This document shows, piece by piece, positions 1 through 6,003 of a stretch of DNA of 6,214 nucleotides (the first letter of the stretch is position 1; each line of letters begins with the position of its first letter). The position numbers and the translations under genes are program-made. The notes under the pieces were generated by a model, which did no database searches, was not told where the DNA came from, and saw only the letters and a list, made by a program, of their open reading frames with translations. The DNA comes from Candidatus Aerophobota bacterium. Lineage in GTDB: Bacteria; Aerophobota; Aerophobia; Aerophobales; B3-G15. Location: contig JAGGZA010000023.1 in NCBI GenBank assembly GCA_021162265.1, positions 1 to 6,214 on the forward strand. Direction: 5' to 3'.

Positions 1-107
1 ATACTTTTTACCTCTTCCCTAACAATTGTATTGCTTTCAGGATTTATCCTGACCTTAGGGAGTTCCTCTGTATCAGGAACCTGCTTTATGCAAACAATAA
101 TACGCAT
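1..107 (-). CDS. etfB: Electron transfer flavoprotein beta subunit, N-terminal fragment
   Basis: EtfB pairs with EtfA to carry electrons between flavin dehydrogenases and other acceptors in the cytoplasm. Only the first 35 codons are in the window; the gene runs off the left edge. The protein begins MRIIVCIKQVPDTEEL, the characteristic EtfB start (short beta strand, then C-I-K-Q-V-P-D), followed by the usual R-I-N-P-E-S-N-T-I-V-R-E segment. The ATG at 107 has an AAGGG ribosome site (116-120) with an 8-nt spacer. It lies 27 nt after the stop of the GlcD-type dehydrogenase, on the same strand and with no terminator between, so the two are very probably cotranscribed and functionally linked; etfA would be expected beyond the edge. 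The fragment is too short to show whether this is a bifurcating or an ordinary Etf. The family call is firm from the signature. Confidence 0.9.
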   Translation of the reverse strand, partial: MRIIVCIKQVPDTEELPKVRINPESNTIVREEVKS

Positions 108-134
108 TCTGGTATCCCTTATTATTTCTACATT

Positions 135-1535
135 TTATAAGTCAAATATTTTGCCAGGATTAAGGATATTATTAGGATCAAAAGTTCTCTTTATTTTTTT
201 CATAAGTTCTATTTGAGTTTTATCCATGGCTAAAGAAAGATAATTTTTCTTGGCGATTCCTATTCCATGTTCACCAGAGATCATTCCTCCAAGAGAGACT
301 GTAAGCTTGAATATATCTTCAACTGCCTTTGGCACAACTTCTGTCCATCTTTTATCATCTATGTCTCTTTTCAGGATGTTAACATGAACATTACCGTCCC
401 CTGGATGACCATAATTCAAGATTGGCAAAGAATACTTTTTTGAAATTTTATTTATTCCTTCCAGAAGGTGAGTGAGCTCGTCTCGAGGGACCACCACATC
501 TTCCTCATCAATTATTGGACTTATGAACATCAAAGCCTCACGGACGTTCTTTCTTGCTTCCCACAATCTCTCCTGAGTTGGTCGATCCTCGGCTATTAAA
601 GCATCCAGAGCTCCATTTTCTGAGCATATCTCTCCTATTTTTATATATTCTTCTTCGAGACTCTCTCTGTTATTCCCGTCCAACTCTACTAAAAGGTGAA
701 TTTCTGCCTGGTTAAAAGGAACCTCCCGTTTCAAAAACTGTTCGCAAGCTTTTACGCATCCCTTATCCATAAAGTCAAGAGCAGTAGGGGTTATTTTACT
801 CTTAATTATCTGTCTGATTGCATTGGAACAGGAGATTAAGTCATTAAAAGGAAAAAGTAAGTTTACCTTTTCCTTTGGTAAGGGAATAAGCCTCAAGATA
901 GCTTTGCTTACAATAGCTAAAGTTCCCTCAGAACCAACAAGCAGATGCATCAGTCCGTATCCTGTGGCATTTTTTACCAGTTTTCCTCCCATTTTTATAA
1001 TTTCTCCATTGGGAAGGACCGCTTCCAGGCCACAAACATAGTCTCTTGTTGTTCCATATTTTACTGTATTGGCTCCCGCAGTAGCTTCAGCGATATTACC
1101 ACCTATAGTACAGCTGTCCAGGCTGGCAGGATTTATAGGATAAAAGAGGCCATATTTTTCTACCTCTCTTCTTAGCTCTCCAGTGATTACCCCCGCTTCA
1201 ACCACAGCCATCAGATTGTCCCTATCTATTTCTAATATTTTATTCATATTTTGAGTGGATAGAACAATCCCCCCGTAAATAGGTACTGCTCCACCGCTTA
1301 GACCTGTACCTCCTCCTCTTGGGGTCACAGGAATTTTTTCTTTATTGGCTATAGAAAAGACTTTTGCTATTTCCTCAGTAGTATGGGTTTTTACTATAAC
1401 CTCGGGGTAATGTTTTAAACCAGTTGTTTCATCATGAGAGAAAGCATCTTTATCTGTTTCGCTTAACAACACATTGGTCTCCCCTACTATTTCCTTCAAT
1501 GTGTGTATAATTCTTGATGTTACCTTGTTATACAT
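135..1535 (-). CDS. glcD: FAD-linked 2-hydroxyacid dehydrogenase, GlcD/lactate dehydrogenase type
   Basis: This 466-residue flavoprotein oxidises a 2-hydroxyacid (glycolate, lactate or similar) to the 2-oxoacid and passes electrons on from FAD. The N-terminal half is the PCMH FAD-binding domain, with PRGGGTGLSGG at residues 72-82, TIGGN at 143-147 and VLPNGE at 173-178. The C-terminal half is the FAD-oxidase_C domain, with the metal/substrate motif HPGDGNVH at 377-384, SGEHGIG at 420-426 and the terminal FDPNNILNPGKIF. Length is normal for the family and no key motif is missing. The open frame has an ATG 30 nt upstream (1565), but only the ATG at 1535 has a ribosome site (GAGAGG, 6-nt spacer), and family proteins start near there. 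etfB follows after 27 nt, so the electron acceptor is probably an EtfAB pair rather than the membrane or GlcE/F partners. The exact substrate cannot be read from the sequence; the symbol denotes the family. Confidence 0.92.
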   Translation of the reverse strand: MYNKVTSRIIHTLKEIVGETNVLLSETDKDAFSHDETTGLKHYPEVIVKTHTTEEIAKVFSIANKEKIPVTPRGGGTGLSGGAVPIYGGIVLSTQNMNKILEIDRDNLMAVVEAGVITGELRREVEKYGLFYPINPASLDSCTIGGNIAEATAGANTVKYGTTRDYVCGLEAVLPNGEIIKMGGKLVKNATGYGLMHLLVGSEGTLAIVSKAILRLIPLPKEKVNLLFPFNDLISCSNAIRQIIKSKITPTALDFMDKGCVKACEQFLKREVPFNQAEIHLLVELDGNNRESLEEEYIKIGEICSENGALDALIAEDRPTQERLWEARKNVREALMFISPIIDEEDVVVPRDELTHLLEGINKISKKYSLPILNYGHPGDGNVHVNILKRDIDDKRWTEVVPKAVEDIFKLTVSLGGMISGEHGIGIAKKNYLSLAMDKTQIELMKKIKRTFDPNNILNPGKIFDL

Positions 1536-1541
1536 CTTTTT

Positions 1542-1547
1542 CCTCTC
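1542..1547 (-). promoter_or_regulatory. Ribosome binding site deciding the glcD start
   Basis: GAGAGG on the minus strand lies 6 nt before the ATG at 1535. The alternative in-frame ATG at 1565 has no purine-rich site in front of it, so the shorter protein is preferred. Confidence 0.7.
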
Positions 1548-1605
1548 AATTCGGTAATTATCCATCTAACTGTAGCTTCAGAGAAGTGGATTAAACTCTA
1601 ATATT

Positions 1606-1634
1606 AGTATAGGGTCCTTCTGGAAGAATGGCGA
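1606..1634 (-). promoter_or_regulatory. Candidate sigma-70 promoter for glcD-etfB
   Basis: On the minus strand TCGCCA (1629-1634, 4 of 6 matches to TTGACA) is followed after 17 nt by TATACT (1606-1611, 5 of 6 matches to TATAAT). Transcription would begin near 1599, giving a leader of about 64 nt before the glcD ATG at 1535. The region is AT-rich, so chance matches are common. The large gap after the AOR gene makes a separate promoter here plausible. Confidence 0.35.
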
Positions 1635-1916
1635 TTTTTTATTTTTTGAAAGGTCTTGCACATCTATTTTACTTTCTGCTAATTAATTAGAAAAAATCTG
1701 GATTTTGCTTTTTCTTTTATTAAGGGCTGATACCGTAGCTATAGAATAATTTATAGATTTAAATTACGAATTACCTCCTTCTATTAGTGATTCCCACTTG
1801 CTTATGCTATATTTTCTTAATGTTCATATATCGGGGGAATCTGACAATCTATTGCGTCTCTAAAATTTACAATTAAATTGATATTACTACTCTTAAAGTA
1901 GAAACCACAGCTTAAA

Positions 1917-3758
1917 TTATAGATCTGTAAGTCCCAGCTCTTCTAATTTTTCCTTCTTTGGTATACCCTGTTCATCCCACCCTCTTATCTTATAGTAGCG
2001 GTTTAAGGCGGCCTCGAAGGGAACAGGAGCTTTTCCTGCTCTACTACCTTCTTTTGCAGGCTCAAAAATTCGCTTGGGCAGCTTATCATCCTTCCTTGTC
2101 ACGCCATATTTTACATCTACCTGTCTTTGTAGTGTGAAGATTCTTTCACCGGTTTTTAGAAATTCTTCCATCGACCAATTCCATCCTGTTGTAGCATTTA
2201 GACAATTTAACATATCTGTTAAAGTCATTTCACCAAAGAACATAAACTTACACAAACAGAGAGAATTAGCTAAAACGCTATAATCCTGATATTTAGCTGC
2301 CACAACCTCTGATTCTTCCATCTGGAACCTATCTATATCTTTGGTAATTCCGGCTTCCTTTAGAAGGAATCCCTGAGATGCAACTTGAGGATTCCCCCGC
2401 TCATGGCAGCCCCCTCTTGTACCTGTGGCATAATTAACTGCTAAGCTAAAGAAAGCTCTGGGATCATGAGCAGGTAAATCCAGTCCCTTTACATGTACTG
2501 CAATCTCGCTTGCCTCTTTTCCAAGCTCTTTAGCAGCTGGCACTATTCCTTTACTAAATAACTCTCCCAATCCTTTTCTCTGACCAATTTGATGAATAAT
2601 CTCAATCAATACCTTTTTGTCTCCCCACCTGATTTCCATTCCATCTGTCTTTTCTTTTGTTAATATTCCTTTCTCAAAACACTCCATTGCAAAAGCTACA
2701 AAGGCTCCCGTGGATATAGTATCAATCCCGTACCTGTTACACAACTCCCCTGCTTTAGATATGGCTTTTACGTCGTCAACAAGACAACAGGCTCCTAACA
2801 TGCCCAGGGTCTCATATTCAGGTCCAGCTCCCTCCATGGCGAATTCTTCCGGTTCCTCGATCTTTATATGTCGATGGCATCCCACTACGCAGTATCTGCA
2901 AGGCCAGGGTTTTGCTTTTAATGTTTCGGTATAATGGGGTGTTCCAATTTTTTGTGCTCCTTCTTTCCAGGTGTCACCACTCCAATAACGAATTGGGACG
3001 TCTCCTGTTTCTTCTCCAGGAGCGAGTACAAAAGGGGTTCCATGAGCCCTGAGCCATTCTTTGGTTGAATTAAGAACCTTTCTGCCAATTTCTTTAGAAA
3101 GAATAGATAATTTTTTGTTATCATAAACAGGTGGACGTTGTGTTCCTCTTACAGCTATGGCTTTTAAATTTTTGGATCCCATTACTGCTCCCAGACCACA
3201 CCTACCAACAAAACTGTGCTTATCAATGACAATGGATGCAATAGCTACTTCCTTCTCGCCAGCTTGTCCAATGCATGCAATACTTACATTATTCCCTAAC
3301 TCACTTGAAATTAATTCAGTCGCCTCATATGAATCCTTTCCCCACATTTTTCCTGCATCTTTAATTTCCACTTTTTTGTCATTTATGAATAAGTAGACCG
3401 GGGTCTCAGCCTTCCCCTGGATAACAATTCCATCGTAACCAGCTTTTTTAAGCATAATTCCAAAATCAGCACCAGCAGCCGAATCAGCATATATTCCAGT
3501 TAAAGGGGACTTTGATACAACGCTAAATTTAGCCGCACCAGTTACCTTAGTTGCCTGCAAAGGTCCTAAACCAAATATTATTCGGTTCTCTGGAGATAGT
3601 GGTGCTATATCGGCTCCTACCTCATCATAGAGAATTTTTGCTCCAAAACCTGCCCCACCCAATACTTTTTTCCAGACTGATTCGGGGATTGTTTCCTCTT
3701 CAATTTTTCGCTTGGAAAGATCTACTCGCAGTATTTTACCCCAATATCCACCATACAT
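1917..3758 (-). CDS. aor: Aldehyde:ferredoxin oxidoreductase (AOR family, tungsten)
   Basis: This 613-residue cytoplasmic enzyme of the tungsten AOR family oxidises aldehydes to carboxylic acids and reduces ferredoxin, using a bis-pterin tungsten cofactor and one [4Fe-4S] cluster. The AFOR_N domain opens with MYGGYWGKILRVDLS, the family start. The pterin-binding stretch GRCGLGAVMGSKNLKAI is at 185-201. The cluster ligands are C287, C290 and C294 (C-x2-C-x3-C), with the fourth in SLCLCKF, most likely C503. E314 in GPEYETL and H452 in GGCHERG are likely equivalents of the catalytic Glu and His of Pyrococcus AOR. Length matches that family. The frame is open to 3791, but AAAGGAGGT (3765-3773) places the start at the ATG at 3758. 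It lies 116 nt after the SAF-domain gene on the same strand, so cotranscription is possible. Substrate is not readable; an aldehyde from sugar-acid breakdown is one inference. Confidence 0.95.
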   Translation of the reverse strand: MYGGYWGKILRVDLSKRKIEEETIPESVWKKVLGGAGFGAKILYDEVGADIAPLSPENRIIFGLGPLQATKVTGAAKFSVVSKSPLTGIYADSAAGADFGIMLKKAGYDGIVIQGKAETPVYLFINDKKVEIKDAGKMWGKDSYEATELISSELGNNVSIACIGQAGEKEVAIASIVIDKHSFVGRCGLGAVMGSKNLKAIAVRGTQRPPVYDNKKLSILSKEIGRKVLNSTKEWLRAHGTPFVLAPGEETGDVPIRYWSGDTWKEGAQKIGTPHYTETLKAKPWPCRYCVVGCHRHIKIEEPEEFAMEGAGPEYETLGMLGACCLVDDVKAISKAGELCNRYGIDTISTGAFVAFAMECFEKGILTKEKTDGMEIRWGDKKVLIEIIHQIGQRKGLGELFSKGIVPAAKELGKEASEIAVHVKGLDLPAHDPRAFFSLAVNYATGTRGGCHERGNPQVASQGFLLKEAGITKDIDRFQMEESEVVAAKYQDYSVLANSLCLCKFMFFGEMTLTDMLNCLNATTGWNWSMEEFLKTGERIFTLQRQVDVKYGVTRKDDKLPKRIFEPAKEGSRAGKAPVPFEAALNRYYKIRGWDEQGIPKKEKLEELGLTDL

Positions 3759-3764
3759 AGGACT

Positions 3765-3773
3765 ACCTCCTTT
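3765..3773 (-). promoter_or_regulatory. Strong ribosome binding site deciding the AOR start
   Basis: AAAGGAGGT on the minus strand, with 7 nt between GGAGG and the ATG at 3758. The upstream in-frame Met codons (3791, 3779) have no such site, and translating from them would put the Shine-Dalgarno inside the coding region as K-G-G. Confidence 0.8.
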
Positions 3774-3874
3774 TTGCATTTCTTCACACAAGTTTACCCT
3801 TTTATTTTATGTAAAACTTTTTAATTATCCATCGTTTTTATCAATCAGAAAAGTGACTTTATCTTAATTTCAGT

Positions 3875-4174
3875 TCAACCTATCTGGAGATCTCCTCTCC
3901 CCTTTGTGCTTTCAACATTATGAGTATGTACATGTTCACCCTTATCAATATTCTTGGTAGCTTTTCCTATCGCTTGCCCATATTTTATAACTCTTTCGCC
4001 CTTTTTAATTTCTTTAAGAGCAATTTTATGACCAAAGGGAATACTTTCGTACACTTTGAGTTTATATACCTTTCCTCTACTTTTGAGATTTATGTTTACT
4101 TCATCTCCTTTTTTTAAAGGTTGTACGGCAACTGCTACGTTATCTTCCTCATCAATTATAAGTACTTTTTGCAT
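3875..4174 (-). CDS. SAF-domain small subunit of split UxaA/GarD-family dehydratase
   Basis: This 99-residue protein is the equivalent of the N-terminal SAF domain of altronate or galactarate dehydratase, and of the small subunit in split members such as SuyA. It starts MQKVLIIDEEDNVAVAV, typical of the family, continues with L-K-K-G-D-E-V, and carries the conserved GEHVHTHNVE at residues 79-88, with H81, H83 and H85 as likely metal- or substrate-contacting histidines. The frame also has a GTG at 4186, only 5 nt after the stop of the large-subunit gene. I prefer the ATG at 4174 because it matches the family start, but the ribosome site is weak in both cases (GTGAG for the ATG), so translation is probably coupled to the large subunit. 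It very likely forms one enzyme with that neighbour. It could serve altronate, galactarate, sulfolactate or another hydroxyacid. Confidence 0.88.
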   Translation of the reverse strand: MQKVLIIDEEDNVAVAVQPLKKGDEVNINLKSRGKVYKLKVYESIPFGHKIALKEIKKGERVIKYGQAIGKATKNIDKGEHVHTHNVESTKGRGDLQIG

Positions 4175-4191
4175 ATTTTTTCTCACTTTGA

Positions 4192-5358
4192 TTAGATTAC
4201 CGGTCCTTTTGTATAAATATCAATATTTATCCCATTTTTATCATAGCCCAGAAGTTCTGCCTTAACTTTTTTGCCTGATGCTACCTCCAATATTTCTCTA
4301 AAAATTCTTTCTCCTGCTTGTATGATAGTTTCTTCACCGCTAATTATTGTGCTTACATCTATATCTATATGTTCTTTTAAGTTAAGACAGGTATTTTTAT
4401 TCCCTGAAATTTTAATCACTGGACACAGAGGAAAACCCTGTGGAGCACCAACTCCTGTAGTGAAAAGGATTAGCTGGCACCCTCCCGAAGCAAGACCAGT
4501 GAGGACCTCGATTTCCCTTCCGGGAGTATCCATAAAATACAATCCACAATCGGATGGTTGTTCTCCATATTCCAGAACACCATTTATTGGTTTTGTTCCA
4601 CTCTTAATTATCGCTCCTAAGGACTTCTCCTCAATTGTTGTTAATCCACCTCTAATGTTTCCCGGAGTAGGCTGACTTCCTCGCATATCGACTCCCATCG
4701 ATTTTGCCCTATGTTCCATTTCTTCTATTTTCTTAAGTATCCCAGAGGCTATCTCGGCAGTTACAGCTCTTTTTGCTAAAACCTCTTCGGCTCCCAGGAC
4801 TTCTGTAGTCTCTCCAAAAATAACTGTTGCTCCATTCTCTATAAGTTTATCAACTGCAACACCGACCGCTGGATTTGAAGCAATACCGGATGTTGCATCA
4901 GAAGCGCCACATTTCAGCCCTACTACTAAACTGTTTAAATTTACCTCCTTCGTGGTATTTGTAATGTTTGAAACCAAACTTTGGACTATATTAATTCCTC
5001 TTTCTACAGTTTTGGTGATTCCCCCAAGTTTTTGAAGACATATGGAGTATGTAGGTTTAAGCATCTTGAGGTGTTTTTCTATTTCTTTTGTATCAACTGC
5101 CTCACATCCAAGGCTCACTAAAAGCACACCTACTACATTTGGGTTTTTGCCGATTCCCTCTAAAACTCTTGTTACTGTATCAACATCGGGTTTCAATTGG
5201 CAACAACCCTGATGGTGAAGGATTGGTACAGCTCCATCTACCTGGGTGGCTATTCTACTTGCCACCTCATTAACGCAGCCAACTGTTGGAATTACTGCTA
5301 CATAATTTCTTATACCGATAGAACCGTCCTTTCTCAGATATCCAGAATACTTATACAT
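4192..5358 (-). CDS. UxaA/GarD-family dehydratase, large (catalytic) subunit
   Basis: This 388-residue protein corresponds to the C-terminal part of altronate/galactarate dehydratases, which in that family remove water from a sugar acid to give a 2-keto-3-deoxy acid. Family blocks in order: GYLRKDGSIGIRNYV (6-20), HHQGCCQ (48-54), SLGCE (82-86), KCGASDATSGIASNPAVG (149-166), GETTEVLGAE (182-191), PTPGNIRGGLTTIEEKSLG (230-248), FMDTPG (275-280) and FTTGVGAPQG (299-308). The open frame reaches 5403, but AAGGTGG (5364-5370) lies 5 nt before the ATG at 5358, which also matches the family start. There is no SAF domain here; it is the next gene downstream, 17 nt after the stop. The order large-then-small is the reverse of the domain order in fused relatives. 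A sulfolactate lyase (SuyB-like) role is possible, but no sulfonate gene is nearby. The family is firm, the substrate open. Confidence 0.9.
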   Translation of the reverse strand: MYKYSGYLRKDGSIGIRNYVAVIPTVGCVNEVASRIATQVDGAVPILHHQGCCQLKPDVDTVTRVLEGIGKNPNVVGVLLVSLGCEAVDTKEIEKHLKMLKPTYSICLQKLGGITKTVERGINIVQSLVSNITNTTKEVNLNSLVVGLKCGASDATSGIASNPAVGVAVDKLIENGATVIFGETTEVLGAEEVLAKRAVTAEIASGILKKIEEMEHRAKSMGVDMRGSQPTPGNIRGGLTTIEEKSLGAIIKSGTKPINGVLEYGEQPSDCGLYFMDTPGREIEVLTGLASGGCQLILFTTGVGAPQGFPLCPVIKISGNKNTCLNLKEHIDIDVSTIISGEETIIQAGERIFREILEVASGKKVKAELLGYDKNGINIDIYTKGPVI

Positions 5359-5363
5359 TATAT

Positions 5364-5370
5364 CCACCTT
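5364..5370 (-). promoter_or_regulatory. Ribosome binding site deciding the UxaA-like start
   Basis: AAGGTGG on the minus strand, 5 nt before the ATG at 5358. The longer reading from 5403 would add 15 residues with no similarity to the family start. Confidence 0.7.
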
Positions 5371-5461
5371 ATTTTCTAAAATTAAATACTGATAATTGAA
5401 CACATGAGATAACTCTCAATTGCAAAAAATTTCTATGCGAAGACCTATTACCTATTAATGT

Positions 5462-5800
5462 TTATTCCTCCTTCAGTGGAATCACACAAATCATTCTTAG
5501 AGTTTTTTCTCCAATGTTTCTGAAAGTATGTTTAACACCAGAAGGAACAAATACTGCATGCTCTTCCTTTACATTTTTGTCTTCATCACCTATTTTGATT
5601 TTACTTTCTCCTTCTACTATATAAACTTCGTGTTCCCAGGGATGTGAATGAAGGGGAGTAGATCCACCCGGCTCCACCTCTATCATCCTCATAGCAAAAT
5701 TTTTTGCACCGTCCTTTTTGGAAAGTAACCAGCGAATTCCTGCCTTTTTACCATTTGGATCACTCTCCAGAGGAACATCTTTATAGTATTTAACAATCAC
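5462..5800 (-). CDS. Small single-domain cupin protein
   Basis: This 112-residue cytoplasmic protein is a single conserved beta barrel (Cupin_2). Motif 1 is complete, from PGGSTPLHSHPWEHE to the G of VEG, with H51, H53 and E58. Motif 2, VFVPSGVKHTFRN, supplies H91. These four residues form the standard cupin metal site, so the protein should bind a divalent metal. There is no signal peptide or membrane segment. The start is GTG at 5800, supported by AAGGAGG (5807-5813) with a 6-nt spacer. It is the first gene of the minus-strand cluster, 103 nt before the dehydratase large subunit, with no terminator between. Cupins of this size may be sugar isomerases, lyases or ligand-binding proteins, and the setting suggests a sugar or hydroxyacid ligand. 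It resembles KdgF in size, but its E58 and flanking residues do not give that identity. Function is not assigned. Confidence 0.88.
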   Translation of the reverse strand: MIVKYYKDVPLESDPNGKKAGIRWLLSKKDGAKNFAMRMIEVEPGGSTPLHSHPWEHEVYIVEGESKIKIGDEDKNVKEEHAVFVPSGVKHTFRNIGEKTLRMICVIPLKEE

Positions 5801-5806
5801 ACTCTT

Positions 5807-5813
5807 CCTCCTT
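5807..5813 (-). promoter_or_regulatory. Strong ribosome binding site for a GTG start
   Basis: A perfect AAGGAGG on the minus strand lies 6 nt before GTG at 5800. No in-frame ATG exists near the start, so the site fixes the GTG as the initiator of the cupin. Confidence 0.8.
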
Positions 5814-5846
5814 GTTGTTGTTTTCAGAAAATAGGTATGACTCTTT

Positions 5847-5873
5847 ATTATACAATATATATATTTCAGTCAA
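5847..5873 (-). promoter_or_regulatory. Candidate sigma-70 promoter of the cupin-dehydratase-AOR cluster
   Basis: On the minus strand TTGACT (5868-5873, 5 of 6 matches) is followed after 15 nt by a perfect TATAAT (5847-5852). Transcription would start near 5840, leaving about 40 nt of leader containing the cupin ribosome site. The 15-nt spacer is short but within the observed range. It is the best promoter-like sequence I saw in the window and is placed where the first gene of the cluster needs it. Confidence 0.55.
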
Positions 5874-5986
5874 GTAAAATTAGTAAATGTGTCAGGAGAT
5901 TGTTAATAGACTCTTTACAGGGAATAAAAAGGTTTATTAAAATAGCTGGTATCCCAAATCTGGAAAAATACATCCAGAAAGCCAAG

Positions 5987-5994
5987 AAGGAGAG
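5987..5994 (+). promoter_or_regulatory. Ribosome binding site of the transposase-like gene
   Basis: AAGGAGAG on the plus strand, with 11 nt between AAGGAG and the ATG at 6004. The spacer is slightly long, but the motif is strong and supports this start. Confidence 0.6.
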
Positions 5995-6003
5995 ACACCG
6001 GCT

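Larger units (their letters stand above)
1536..1916. other. 381-nt gene-free gap with possible RNA structure
   Basis: No open frame here has both a start and a ribosome site. It is AT-rich. Visible elements on the minus strand, in transcription order, are: a 5-bp hairpin (1887-1901, CTACT/AGTAG, 5-nt loop) just after the AOR stop, without a following T run; a 7-bp inverted repeat GATTCCC/GGGAATC (1789-1795 with 1835-1841, 39-nt loop); a perfect AAGGAGG (1774-1780) with no ATG, GTG or TTG downstream at usable spacing; and the candidate promoter at 1606-1634. It could be a leader, a small RNA or the remains of a gene. I recognise no known riboswitch class. Confidence 0.5.

Noticed and set aside
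2918..3124. 68-codon minus-strand open frame inside the AOR gene
   Set aside because: It lies wholly within the AOR coding region in another frame and resembles no known protein.
3790..3870. Promoter candidates just upstream of the AOR gene (TTGATA and TTTACA boxes)
   Set aside because: No -10 box at acceptable spacing; readthrough from the SAF-domain gene explains expression equally well.
3886..3895. Perfect 10-bp palindrome GGAGATCTCC near the end of the SAF-domain gene
   Set aside because: It is inside coding sequence (G-D-L), has no loop or T run for a terminator, and is short enough to be chance.
3875..5358. Split UxaA pair as SuyAB sulfolactate sulfo-lyase
   Set aside because: The split form matches, but no sulfonate transport or sulfite-handling gene is present, and the sequence motifs do not separate this from altronate-type enzymes.
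31..5379. Many plus-strand open frames of 60-134 codons lying opposite the minus-strand genes (for example 2617-2934 and 4271-4675)
   Set aside because: They overlap strongly supported genes antisense, have no recognisable family features and are expected by chance.
5410..5425. TGAGA/TCTCA stem-loop between the cupin and the dehydratase as a terminator
   Set aside because: The stem is 5 bp, AT-rich and lacks a T run on the minus strand, so it does not look like an intrinsic terminator.
5443..5457. Tandem TAATAGG TAATAGG (minus strand) just after the cupin stop
   Set aside because: Only two 7-nt copies in an AT-rich spacer; nothing indicates a function.
5462..5800. Cupin as KdgF (unsaturated uronate linearising enzyme)
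   Set aside because: Size and context fit loosely, but the metal-site spacing with E58 and the flanking residues do not match KdgF as I recall it, so no symbol was given.
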